This document shows positions 8,080-16,235 of a stretch of 64,000 nucleotides of DNA, piece by piece. The stretch comes from an uncultured Erythrobacter sp. (lineage in GTDB: Bacteria > Pseudomonadota > Alphaproteobacteria > Sphingomonadales > Sphingomonadaceae), in assembly GCA_947498065.1 (NCBI GenBank), contig CANMIS010000003.1, forward strand, positions 124,001-188,000. The letters run 5' to 3'. The position numbers and the translations under genes were made by a program. Under the pieces are notes generated by a model, which was given only the letters and a program-made list of their open reading frames with translations, made no database searches and was not told the DNA's origin. Within the stretch, counting starts at the first letter, position 1, and each line of letters starts with the position of its first letter.

Positions 8080-9129
8080 ATGGGCCGCAGACCTTCTGAT
8101 ACAATCGATCCGGCCGCATTGCCCGGTTCCATCAATGCTGATGATGATGCATCGGCTGCTGACGCCCAAGGCGCGAAGGCAGAGCTGAGCTTTGAAAACC
8201 AGTCGCTGCTTGGCCCTTTGTTTGGACAGTTTGATGCCAATCTGGTGCAGGTTGAAAACCGGCTGAGCGTGATGATCCATGCGCGCGGCGATAAGGTCCT
8301 CATCGAAGGACCAGCGGACAATGTGGCGCGGGCAAGAGAAACGCTGACCACGATGTATGACCGGCTGGCTCAGGGGCAGGAGCTCGATTCTGGCGCGATT
8401 GAATCGCTGATTGCCATGTCGCACGAACCCACGCTGGAGGGGATTATCTCAGGCGAAGAGAAGAACCCGCCGATCATGATCCGTACCCGGCGCAAGACGA
8501 TTGTGCCGCGCTCGGCCAATCAGATCCCTTACATGAAGCAGCTCTCGCGAGATGAGCTGATCTTTGCGCTTGGTCCGGCGGGCACGGGCAAGACCTATCT
8601 CGCGGTGGCACAGGCGGTTAGCCAGCTAATCTCTGGCAGCGTCCAGCGATTGATCCTGTCGCGGCCAGCGGTGGAGGCGGGCGAAAAGCTCGGCTTTCTG
8701 CCCGGTGATATGAAGGAAAAGGTCGATCCTTATCTGCGCCCGATTTACGATGCGCTGTATGATTGCATGCCGCCGGAACAGGTGGAGCGGCGGATCGCCA
8801 GCGGCGAAATTGAGATTGCGCCGATTGCCTTTATGCGCGGTCGGACTTTGGCCGATGCCTTTGTGATCCTGGACGAGGCGCAAAACACGACGCGTGAGCA
8901 GATGAAGATGTTCCTCACCCGGTTTGGCCAGAACAGCCGGATGGTGATCTGCGGCGATCCGCGTCAGGTCGATATTCCGGGCGGTGACCGCATGAGCGGC
9001 CTGGCCGATGCGGTCGACCGGTTGGAAGGTGTGGATGGCATCGCCGTCACCCGCTTCACCGCAGCGGACGTGGTGCGGCACCCAATCGTGGGCCGCATTG
9101 TTGAGGCCTATGAAGGTCCGGGCGCGTAA
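8080..9129 (+). CDS. phoH: PhoH family ATPase (YbeZ-type)
   Basis: 349 residues. An N-terminal KH-like portion (FGQFDANLVQVENRLSVMI) precedes a PhoH P-loop domain with Walker A GPAGTGKTYLA and Walker B VILDEAQNTT. YbeZ/PhoH proteins are RNA-associated ATPases that work with YbeY in rRNA processing. The start at ATG 8080 is fixed by AAGGAT four bases upstream; the frame extends back to 8017 without a better signal. ybeY starts 12 bases after the stop. The first 45 bases of this gene are duplicated at 6563-6607. Confidence 0.95.
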   Translation: MGRRPSDTIDPAALPGSINADDDASAADAQGAKAELSFENQSLLGPLFGQFDANLVQVENRLSVMIHARGDKVLIEGPADNVARARETLTTMYDRLAQGQELDSGAIESLIAMSHEPTLEGIISGEEKNPPIMIRTRRKTIVPRSANQIPYMKQLSRDELIFALGPAGTGKTYLAVAQAVSQLISGSVQRLILSRPAVEAGEKLGFLPGDMKEKVDPYLRPIYDALYDCMPPEQVERRIASGEIEIAPIAFMRGRTLADAFVILDEAQNTTREQMKMFLTRFGQNSRMVICGDPRQVDIPGGDRMSGLADAVDRLEGVDGIAVTRFTAADVVRHPIVGRIVEAYEGPGA

Positions 9130-9141
9130 GCTCTGAGCGCC

Positions 9142-9630
9142 ATGCAACTCGACATCGACATTGAAGATTGGCCCGCTGGCGAGTGGGAGGCGCTTGCTGA
9201 ACGTGTCGCAGAAGCGGTCCAAGGCGTAACCGAAGAGCTCGCCAATCCGCGTCTCAGCGTCAGCCTGCTGTTCACCAACGACGCAGAGGTGCACACGCTC
9301 AACCGCGAATGGCGAGACCGGGACAAGCCGACCAATGTGCTGAGCTTTCCCATGCTCGCACGCGATGATTTGCTGGCGCTTTCAGATGAAGGGCCGCCAG
9401 AAATGCTCGGCGATCTTGCTCTTGCGCATGAGACTTGCGCGCGCGAAGCGGCGGACAAGGGCATTAGTGTAGAGCATCACACAGCGCATCTGATCACCCA
9501 TGGCCTGCTGCATCTGGCGGGATATGACCATGAAACATCGGACGAAGACGCCGACACAATGGAGTCTCTGGAAATTGCAATCCTTGCAAAAATGGGTATC
9601 GCAGACCCATATGCTACGCCCAGCACTTAA
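9142..9630 (+). CDS. ybeY: endoribonuclease YbeY
   Basis: 162 residues with the defining zinc motif HGLLHLAGYDH near residue 115, preceded by a conserved NVLSFP segment. YbeY is a metal-dependent endoribonuclease needed for 16S rRNA 3' maturation and ribosome quality control. It is placed between phoH and a corC-like gene, the usual arrangement, and is very probably cotranscribed with both. Confidence 0.97.
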   Translation: MQLDIDIEDWPAGEWEALAERVAEAVQGVTEELANPRLSVSLLFTNDAEVHTLNREWRDRDKPTNVLSFPMLARDDLLALSDEGPPEMLGDLALAHETCAREAADKGISVEHHTAHLITHGLLHLAGYDHETSDEDADTMESLEIAILAKMGIADPYATPST

Positions 9631-9663
9631 GGAGCACTCCCGCGAAGGGGCTCAAAACTGACA

Positions 9664-10599
9664 ATGCCCGATTCTCAATCCCCCGCCGGAGACGCGGACA
9701 GTAGCAGCGGCGTCCTCAGCAATCTGGGGACCGCATTTCGAAAACTCATCGGCGCCGGCGACGGTGATCGGTCTCTGCGCGCGCAGCTTGAAGACGCGAT
9801 CGACGAGCACGAAGACGAAAACCACGATGAAGACCGCGAGGACAGCAGTAATGGCAATGGCGATCTCTCGCCGGTTGAACGCCAGATGCTGCGCAACTTG
9901 CTGCATTTCAGCGAGCATGACGCCGATGATGTTGCGGTTCCGCGCGGCGAAATCATAGCGGTTGATGCCTCGATCAGCTGGGAAGAATTGGTCGCCAGCT
10001 TTAGCGAAAACGGCCATTCACGCATGCCGGTCTATCGCGAAACGCTCGATGAAGTGATCGGTATGGTGCACATCAAAGACGTGTTCCCATACCTTGCCAA
10101 CGGCAAACCACCGCCAAAGGATTGGACGACCCTGATGCGTCAGCCGATCTATGTGCCGCAAGTCCGAGGCGCGCTCGACGTGCTGGCCGACATGCGCGCG
10201 CGGCGCGTTCACTTGGCGATTGTGCTCGATGAATTTTCCGGGACTGACGGTCTCATTACGATTGAGGATTTGGTCGAGGAAATCGTCGGCGATATCGAAG
10301 ATGAGCACGATGAGACACCAGAGGCACTGATCGTCGCAATTGGCGAGGGCATGTGGGATTGCGATGCCCGCGCGGAACTCGATGATGTGGCCGAACTGGT
10401 CGATCCGCAGCTCGCTGAAGTTGAAGAATCGGTCGACACCTTGGGCGGGCTCGCCTTCGTCCTGGCAGAGCAAGTGCCATCCGTCGGCACGCGGTTGGAA
10501 CATCCCAGCGGCTGGCGGATTGAAGTAACAGCGGCGGATGAAACACACGTCAAACGGCTGCGTCTGCACGCCCCGGTACGTGAGGAAATCACAAGCTAG
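9664..10599 (+). CDS. CorC/HlyC-type CBS domain protein
   Basis: 311 residues. An acidic, Asp/Glu-rich N-terminal region leads to a CBS pair (DVAVPRGEIIAVDASISWEEL and LAIVLDEFSGTDGLITIEDLVEEIVGDIEDEHDE). A C-terminal CorC/HlyC domain with the DTLGGLAFVLAEQVP region follows. There are no membrane helices, so it is the short soluble type associated with magnesium/cobalt efflux (CorC) in the inner-membrane periphery. Third gene of the phoH-ybeY-corC series, 33 bases after ybeY, with GGAGC upstream of the ATG. Confidence 0.93.
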   Translation: MPDSQSPAGDADSSSGVLSNLGTAFRKLIGAGDGDRSLRAQLEDAIDEHEDENHDEDREDSSNGNGDLSPVERQMLRNLLHFSEHDADDVAVPRGEIIAVDASISWEELVASFSENGHSRMPVYRETLDEVIGMVHIKDVFPYLANGKPPPKDWTTLMRQPIYVPQVRGALDVLADMRARRVHLAIVLDEFSGTDGLITIEDLVEEIVGDIEDEHDETPEALIVAIGEGMWDCDARAELDDVAELVDPQLAEVEESVDTLGGLAFVLAEQVPSVGTRLEHPSGWRIEVTAADETHVKRLRLHAPVREEITS

Positions 10600-10680
10600 C
10601 TAAGAATTATTCGCAGTTAGTTCGATTTTTTGCATCTTTTCTTCTGGCGTTCCGTAGCTCCTTATAACAAGGAGTTAGAC

Positions 10681-11565
10681 ATGCCATCCCGCCGACTACC
10701 CCCACTTCGCGCACTTGAAGCCTTCATGCGAACCGTGCGTCTTGGTTCTGCCCGTGCTGCTGCGGAAGAGATCGGGCTAAGCCCATCTGCTTTGTCGCGC
10801 CGGATCAGCAATTTGGAAGAATTCGTCGGCAAGAAGCTGTTCACGCGCGCGCGCCAATCGATGCAGCTGACCGATGAAGGCCAAGCGTTTTACGAGGCGG
10901 TGAATCCGCATCTCGAATCGCTCGCCCGCGCGGTTGAAAGCCAGTCGGACAATATCTCGCTGCTGCGCTTGCGGCTCGGCGTGCTGCCGCTATTCGGCAG
11001 CCAGCGCCTGTTCCCAAGGCTCGGCGAACTGCGCAAGCGGCATCCGCTGCTGCATATCGACATTGATACCGGCCCGCATCTGGAAGACCGGGTGGGCGAC
11101 ACTCTGGATGCGGCGATCATCCTGTCGCGCGGTCCAGACACCGGCCTGCATGCGGTGCGGCTTGACCACAATCTTGTCCATGCGATTTGCAGCAAGGAAC
11201 TCGCCGCAGCGATTGGCACAAAGGTCGATCAGGAAGCGCTCGAGAAGCAAACCTTCCTGATCCACAACGAGCTGCCGGCGAGCTTTGAGGCGTGGAAGAA
11301 GGCGCTGGGTATGGAGGACATGGATCCTTCCGCCATCGATCATTACGATTCGGGTCAGCTGATGCTGGAAGCCGCTGCTCAAGGCCTAGGCGTGGCGATT
11401 ATGCATGATGATCACTTGCGCCGCGCGGCCGACAGCCGCTTGACTGATCTTTATGGCCTCGAGGTTGAAAGCCCATACAGCTATTGGTTTGTGTGCAAGC
11501 CAACGGCGCTGGAGCTACGCCCGGTACGCCTGTTCCACGATTGGTTGGTGCGCGCGGGCCTTTAA
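10681..11565 (+). CDS. LysR-family transcriptional regulator (GcvA-like)
   Basis: 294 residues. The N-terminal winged helix-turn-helix reads LPPLRALEAFMRTVRLGSARAAAEEIGLSPSALSRRISNLEE, followed by a LysR substrate-binding domain. The LPPLRALEAF opening is typical of GcvA-like members. AAGGAG at about 10670 supports the ATG at 10681; the frame is open from 10630 without a signal. No divergent partner gene lies alongside, so its target cannot be read from context. Confidence 0.92.
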   Translation: MPSRRLPPLRALEAFMRTVRLGSARAAAEEIGLSPSALSRRISNLEEFVGKKLFTRARQSMQLTDEGQAFYEAVNPHLESLARAVESQSDNISLLRLRLGVLPLFGSQRLFPRLGELRKRHPLLHIDIDTGPHLEDRVGDTLDAAIILSRGPDTGLHAVRLDHNLVHAICSKELAAAIGTKVDQEALEKQTFLIHNELPASFEAWKKALGMEDMDPSAIDHYDSGQLMLEAAAQGLGVAIMHDDHLRRAADSRLTDLYGLEVESPYSYWFVCKPTALELRPVRLFHDWLVRAGL

Positions 11566-11595
11566 TCTCGCGCCGTATTAGCTGGCGAGTGCGGC

Positions 11596-12468
11596 TTACT
11601 CAGCCCTCTCAACCGGCTTCTCGCCCTGTGCCTCAGCGATGCGCTGCGCCTCTTCCGGCGCTTCGTATCGGATCGGGTCGACGGTGTGGCGGAAATCGCG
11701 CAGCGGCTTGCCAAGCGTCTCCAGCAGAGCTTCTTCAATGCGGCGCCGCGCCTCGGCACCAATCTTCTTGCGCCCGCGATAATCCTCGGGGCTGAAGGGC
11801 TCCAGAAAGTTCAACCGCAACTTAAAGGTGCCGCGCCGCGACAACACGCGCTTGGCATTGTTGAGGCCCGTTTCATTGCCGATCCAGCCAATTTCCTCGG
11901 CCACATCGCCGTAGTCGAGCAAAACAGGCTGCACCATGACGCCGGGCGGTGGCGGCTCAAGCACGCTAAGCATGCTCGTCTTAAACGGGAGCAGGGATTG
12001 CCCGTCGGTGGTCGTCCCCTCGGGAAACACGGTGACGGCCCAATTGTCCGACAGGGCTTCTTTTAGAGCGTTGATCTGCTCTGCCACGCCCATCCGATGC
12101 TCGCGTTTTACAAACACTGTGCGGTTGAGCGATGCAAGCCAGCCGACCAGTGGGGCCTCGGCCAATTCGGCTTTCGCGACAAATGCCGTCCCGCAGGCGC
12201 CGGCCATGGACAGAATGTCGAGCCAAGACATGTGATTTGCGACATAAAATACATCGCGCTTCAAATGCGTGCCGACCACTTCCACCCGTGCGCCCGATGC
12301 CCAGGCGGCATAGCGCAGGAAGTACATTGGGATGGGCGAACCGTAGGCGAAGATCCGCCAGATATAATGCAGCGGCACACAGACAATCAGGCCAAGCGCC
12401 AATAGGATCGTGCGGTAGGTCAGCCTGAGCCAGCCCATTGCTGAGAGCGGTGTCGTTTCGCCGCGCAT
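11596..12468 (-). CDS. plsC: 1-acyl-sn-glycerol-3-phosphate acyltransferase (PlsC family)
   Basis: About 290 residues with one N-terminal membrane anchor (TYRTILLALGLIVCVPLHYIW). The acyltransferase block 1 motif is NHMSWLDI (HX4D) and block 3 is FPEGTTTDG. It acylates lysophosphatidate to phosphatidate at the inner membrane, or does a related lysolipid acylation. Start choice is uncertain: a GTG at 12516 overlaps the end of fur and adds 16 residues, while the ATG at 12468 is conservative. It follows fur on the same strand and is probably translationally coupled. Confidence 0.88.
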   Translation of the reverse strand: MRGETTPLSAMGWLRLTYRTILLALGLIVCVPLHYIWRIFAYGSPIPMYFLRYAAWASGARVEVVGTHLKRDVFYVANHMSWLDILSMAGACGTAFVAKAELAEAPLVGWLASLNRTVFVKREHRMGVAEQINALKEALSDNWAVTVFPEGTTTDGQSLLPFKTSMLSVLEPPPPGVMVQPVLLDYGDVAEEIGWIGNETGLNNAKRVLSRRGTFKLRLNFLEPFSPEDYRGRKKIGAEARRRIEEALLETLGKPLRDFRHTVDPIRYEAPEEAQRIAEAQGEKPVERAE

Positions 12469-12505
12469 TGCGGCCAAGCGCCGCTCCCGGTCGAGCGTTT
12501 CGCGT

Positions 12506-12928
12506 CTAGTCGTCACGAGAGAGGCGAACCCCGTAGAGTTCCATCCGGTGGTCAACCAAGCGGTAGCCCAAACGCTCAGCGATCTGGCGCTGCAGCGATT
12601 CCACTTCTGGATCGACAAACTCAACCACTTTACCGGTTTCAACATCGATCAGGTGATCGTGATGCGCCTCTGGCACAGGCTCATAGCGCGACCGGCCATC
12701 GCCAAAATCGTGCCGGTCAAGAATGCCGGCTTCTTCAAACAGCCGCACGGTGCGGTAAACGGTGGCAATTGAGATCTTAGGATCAATCGCAGAGGCGCGT
12801 TGGTGCAGCAGTTCTACGTCAGGGTGATCATCGCTCTCCGAAAGGACGCGCGCGATTACGCGGCGCTGTTCGGTGATGCGCAAACCCTTCTCGGCGCATA
12901 ATTGTTCAAGATCGATCTTTTGCTGCAC
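12506..12928 (-). CDS. fur: Fur-family metalloregulator
   Basis: 140 residues. The winged helix (GLRITEQRRVIARVL, then ISIATVYRTVRLFEEAGIL) is followed by the dimerisation and metal-binding part with HHDHLIDVETGKVVEF. The CxxC pair that binds structural zinc in E. coli Fur is absent (DVETGK in its place), as is common in alphaproteobacterial Fur/Mur. It represses iron uptake genes, or responds to manganese or iron through other factors in some alphaproteobacteria. plsC overlaps or follows directly. Confidence 0.93.
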   Translation of the reverse strand: MQQKIDLEQLCAEKGLRITEQRRVIARVLSESDDHPDVELLHQRASAIDPKISIATVYRTVRLFEEAGILDRHDFGDGRSRYEPVPEAHHDHLIDVETGKVVEFVDPEVESLQRQIAERLGYRLVDHRMELYGVRLSRDD

Positions 12929-13100
12929 TTGTTACTCCGCCAGCTGTGCCGCCGCTGTTATTGCTGTGTTAGCCGCTATTTGCGCCGTTTCCTATCGGAT
13001 ATGCGCGCGGTCAGCCCCGCTTTAAAGGGGGCGGGCGGATTGCTCAAGTCAGGGTGGAATAGGGCGGGCATAACCTTTGGGAATGCCCCAATTGGGAACC

Positions 13101-13139
13101 AAGCGGGCCAAGGCAGGAAAGACCAACCCAGGCCCGCTT
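13101..13139 (-). terminator. hairpin downstream of mucR
   Basis: A perfect 9-bp stem (AAGCGGGCC with GGCCCGCTT) around a 21-base loop lies 8 bases beyond the mucR stop. There is no clear U tract, so it may be a transcript-end stabiliser rather than a classic intrinsic terminator. Confidence 0.45.
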
Positions 13140-13146
13140 TGCTCCA

Positions 13147-13581
13147 TTACTTCTTACGGCGACCGCGGCCCTTTACAGGCTTGCGGCCAAGACCGATTTT
13201 CTTGGCCAGATCGCGGCGTGTTTCCGCATAGTTAGGCGCCACGAGCGGATAATCGCCCGGCAGTTCCCAACGAGCACGATATTCGTCAGGTGACATATCA
13301 TGTTCAGTTGAAAGGTGCCGTTTCAGCATTTTCATCTTCTTGCCGCAATCGAGGCAAACGATGTGATCTTTCTTGACTGAAGAGCGAATTGATACCGCAG
13401 GATCAGGACGCACTTCTTCAGGTGCATCTGCTTCACCAAGGCCTGAAAGGGCCGTAAATACGTTCGTGATGAGCGAAGGCACGTCATCAACTGACACGTC
13501 ATTATTGCTGACATGCGCAGCCACGATATCGCTGGTCAGCGTTATCAGTGTTTCCTTCATCTCGATTTGCAAGTCTTCCAT
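13147..13581 (-). CDS. MucR/Ros-family zinc-finger transcriptional regulator
   Basis: 144 residues. The C-terminal half carries the Ros/MucR zinc finger: CLDCGKKMKMLKRHLSTEH (C-x2-C-x9-H-x4-H). It is followed by the family hallmark MSPDEYRARWELPGDYPLVAPNYAE and a Lys/Arg-rich tail. MucR proteins are H-NS-like AT-rich DNA binders that control exopolysaccharide, motility and cell-cycle genes in alphaproteobacteria. GAGGA lies six bases before the ATG. It appears monocistronic, with a downstream hairpin at 13101-13139. Confidence 0.95.
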   Translation of the reverse strand: MEDLQIEMKETLITLTSDIVAAHVSNNDVSVDDVPSLITNVFTALSGLGEADAPEEVRPDPAVSIRSSVKKDHIVCLDCGKKMKMLKRHLSTEHDMSPDEYRARWELPGDYPLVAPNYAETRRDLAKKIGLGRKPVKGRGRRKK

Positions 13582-13710
13582 TAGAGTTCCTCATCTCTTT
13601 TTTGTTCGGATTTTTCCGATAAATTCGACATGAACCAGCTCCTGTTACAATGCAACCAACCGAACAGATTGTTCGCAATTAAATCAAGATGAGAAACCTC
13701 CAGATCAGCA

Positions 13711-14190
13711 TTAGATTGCGCGGCCGAAAGTAATTGCGTCGACCCGTTCTCCGTTTGTCATACGGTAATATTTGGGGCGCTCACCAATCGGGGTAAAGCC
13801 GAGTTTGGCGTAGAGGTGCACCGCCGGATTGCCGCGCCGCATCTCCAGAAAAATCCTGTCAGAACCGCGGTTTCGCGCCGCTCTGAAGAGTTGCTCGATC
13901 AATATTTGGCCAAGGCCGCTGCCGCGATTTTCCGGGTGCACTGCGATCAGCAACAGCTCTTCTTCACCGGGAGCCGCGCGGGTCAGAACAAAGCCGCAGG
14001 CGCGCTGACCATCTGTATTGCCGCCTTCGTCCAATATCGTCCCATTATGGTCCACCAGCAAAGCATGCGTGTTAGACAGAGTTAGTGCGTCGGTGATTTG
14101 GCGGCGATTCCATGCCTCGCCGTAGGCTGGATCAAACGCCGCCTCCATCACGGTCATGATGTGATCGATGAAGCAGGCGGGCGCTGTCAT
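13711..14190 (-). CDS. rimI: GNAT N-acetyltransferase, RimI-like
   Basis: 159 residues with the GNAT acetyl-CoA site (LLIAVHPENRGSGLGQILIEQL) and the downstream LEMRRGNPAVHLYAKLGFTPIGERPKYY pattern of RimI. RimI acetylates the N-terminus of ribosomal protein bS18. Its start overlaps the tsaB stop by four bases, so the two are translationally coupled. This pairing is widespread and supports the call. Confidence 0.88.
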   Translation of the reverse strand: MTAPACFIDHIMTVMEAAFDPAYGEAWNRRQITDALTLSNTHALLVDHNGTILDEGGNTDGQRACGFVLTRAAPGEEELLLIAVHPENRGSGLGQILIEQLFRAARNRGSDRIFLEMRRGNPAVHLYAKLGFTPIGERPKYYRMTNGERVDAITFGRAI

Positions 14191-14810
14191 TGCGGAGCCC
14201 TTACTGCTTGCGGCTTGGCATCGGGCGCGCGGCCATAAATTGGTGAGAGGTCGGTGGTGAGCCGCGTTTCGTGCAGCAGGTTCACCTTACTGGCATCAGG
14301 CGGCAGATCGAGCGCGCGCTTGCCGCCAGAAAACATCGCTGCGAGTTCTTCGGCGCGGTTGCCGACAATTGTGTCATGCTGGCAGGCAAGTTTGGCCGCA
14401 TCCGGGGCGAGGGAGCGAACCTCGTCGCAGCCGCCGCCTTCTGCAAAGTTCTGTACGAACCATTCGCCGTGTCCGCCGTTCATGCACACAGTCACGCCGC
14501 GCGGGGTTGGTTGCCACGCGCGCACCGCGACCAGCGCCATGGTGGGATAGCCGAGGACTTCAGCCCCCCAAGCAAAGCCGAGCGCGCGGGCGGCGGCAAT
14601 GCCAATGCGCACGCCGGTAAAGCTGCCCGGGCCAAGCGAGACGAGAATACGCTCCGCGCGGCCTTTGTTTGGCAGTTCAGCAATCATGGGGATCAGCCGT
14701 TCAGCATGTCCGCGCCCCAGCACCGCATGCTCATGCGCGACCAAATGTGTCCCGTCGAACAGGGCAATTGAGCAGGCTTCGCTCGCCGTTTCTATCGCTA
14801 AGGTGCGCAT
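14187..14810 (-). CDS. tsaB: tRNA threonylcarbamoyladenosine biosynthesis protein TsaB
   Basis: 207 residues beginning MRTLAIETASEACSIAL and containing LVSLGPGSFTGVRIGIAAARALGF, the ASKHA-fold hallmark of TsaB. TsaB is the scaffold that joins TsaD and TsaE in making t6A37 on ANN-decoding tRNAs. The catalytic His residues of TsaD are absent, as expected for TsaB. Coupled to rimI by ATGA overlap. Confidence 0.95.
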   Translation of the reverse strand: MRTLAIETASEACSIALFDGTHLVAHEHAVLGRGHAERLIPMIAELPNKGRAERILVSLGPGSFTGVRIGIAAARALGFAWGAEVLGYPTMALVAVRAWQPTPRGVTVCMNGGHGEWFVQNFAEGGGCDEVRSLAPDAAKLACQHDTIVGNRAEELAAMFSGGKRALDLPPDASKVNLLHETRLTTDLSPIYGRAPDAKPQAVRAPQ

Positions 14811-14877
14811 GGGATTGCGCGATGCCCTAGAGCTGCGCTGCCTGCAAGTCTTAGAAATTGCGGCTCAAATGAAGGCG

Positions 14878-15486
14878 TCAGATAATTGTGTTGAACTTGC
14901 CAAAGTCGGGGCGCGGCGAGCGATCAAAGATGCTCTCTGGATCGCCATATCCGATCGAGCAAATCCAGTCGGCTTTCACGCGCGGACTGTCGGCGAAGAA
15001 CTCTGACGTCACAGCGTCAAGATCGACGCCGGACATTGGCCCGCAATCAAGCCCAATCGCGCGCGCCGCCAGCATCAGATACGCGCCTTGCAGAGCAGAA
15101 TTGCGCCGTGCTCCGTCGATACGGCCTGCCTTGTCACCGTCGAACCAGCTCTTCGCATCGGTGTGCGGGAACAGCTCTGGCAGATGCTCATGAAAGTCGA
15201 TGTCATAACCAATGATGACGCAGGCCGGGGCATTGGTGACCTTCGGCTTGTTCGCATCCATCGCGTGCTTGGCGAGGCGCGACTTTGCATCGTCCGAGGT
15301 GCACCAGATGAAGCGTGCAGGCTGCATATTGGCCGAGGTCGGCGCCATTTTTAGCAGGTCGTGGATCTGATGGATCTGCGTTTCGCTAATCGGCTTATTC
15401 AGCCAGTCGTTATAGCTGCGCGCTTCATTGAACAGCTGGTCGAGAGCGTCATCGCTCAGCACGGTGCCGTGAAATTGCTTGGTCAT
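14878..15486 (-). CDS. nitroreductase family protein (malonic semialdehyde reductase RutE/HadB type)
   Basis: 202 residues of the FMN-dependent nitroreductase fold. Features are SYNDWLNKPISETQIHQIHDLLKMAPTSANMQPARFIW near the N-terminus (FMN site), PHTDAKSWFDGDK in the middle and a C-terminal PRPDFGKFNTII. This pattern resembles the RutE/HadB malonic semialdehyde reductase branch rather than classic NfsB. No other rut genes are nearby, so the physiological substrate is open. It starts 23 bases downstream of the NifU-type gene, with GGAG before the ATG. Confidence 0.82.
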   Translation of the reverse strand: MTKQFHGTVLSDDALDQLFNEARSYNDWLNKPISETQIHQIHDLLKMAPTSANMQPARFIWCTSDDAKSRLAKHAMDANKPKVTNAPACVIIGYDIDFHEHLPELFPHTDAKSWFDGDKAGRIDGARRNSALQGAYLMLAARAIGLDCGPMSGVDLDAVTSEFFADSPRVKADWICSIGYGDPESIFDRSPRPDFGKFNTII

Positions 15487-15509
15487 TTCAGCTCCAAAGG
15501 TCTGATAAA

Positions 15510-16088
15510 TTATGCTGCGCGTACTTCAACGACCTCAGGGACATAATGTTTCAGCAGGCCTTCAATCCCTTGCTTGAGCGTCGCGGTGCTGGATGGGCAG
15601 CCAGCACAGGCCCCCTGCAAAGTGAGATAGACAACCCCGTCGCTAAATCCGCGATAGGCGATGTCGCCGCCATCGCCCGCCACCGCTGGGCGAACGCGCG
15701 TTTCGAGCAGTTCGTTGATCGCAGCGATGATCTCTGCGTCTTCGTCCGATTCCTCGACCACATGCTCCACGTCAGCTGGAACCGAGATGTCGCCTGCCGT
15801 CGCGGCATTGAACAGCGGAGCCTCTGACACGAAGTGATCCAGCAAAATGGCCACCACTTGCGATTTGAGCGATCCCCAATCCGCACCGGGAGCCGCCGTG
15901 ACAGTGACAAAATCGCTGCCGAAGAACACGTTGATCGTCTCGCCCGTATCAAAGATCGCTTGGGCAAGCGGACTGGCCTCTGCCGATTCTGGACTAGAAA
16001 ATTCGCGCGTGCCGGCAGTCATCACTGTCCGTCCGGGCAGGAATTTGAGGCTGGCAGGGTTCGGGGTGGTTTCGGTTTCTATGAACAT
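15510..16088 (-). CDS. NifU/Nfu-type iron-sulfur scaffold or carrier
   Basis: 192 residues starting MFIETETTPNPASLKFLPG, the start of the Nfu N-terminal domain. The C-terminal NifU domain carries the cluster-binding CxxC in GACAGCPSSTATLKQGIE. Nfu proteins take up [4Fe-4S] clusters and pass them to client enzymes such as lipoyl synthase or MiaB. The frame is open back to 16196, but the family start is at the ATG at 16088. Confidence 0.93.
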   Translation of the reverse strand: MFIETETTPNPASLKFLPGRTVMTAGTREFSSPESAEASPLAQAIFDTGETINVFFGSDFVTVTAAPGADWGSLKSQVVAILLDHFVSEAPLFNAATAGDISVPADVEHVVEESDEDAEIIAAINELLETRVRPAVAGDGGDIAYRGFSDGVVYLTLQGACAGCPSSTATLKQGIEGLLKHYVPEVVEVRAA

Positions 16089-16235
16089 GCTGACGTATTT
16101 AGGGTCGCTGCGAAGCCGCCACAAGGCGTGGCCGCGCTCAAACTCGATAATAAAACCGCGCAAAATGACGCACAATCGCGTCTTATTGAGCAGCATTCAC
16201 TATCCCTTCACACCATGCTTGCCTATATTCCGCCG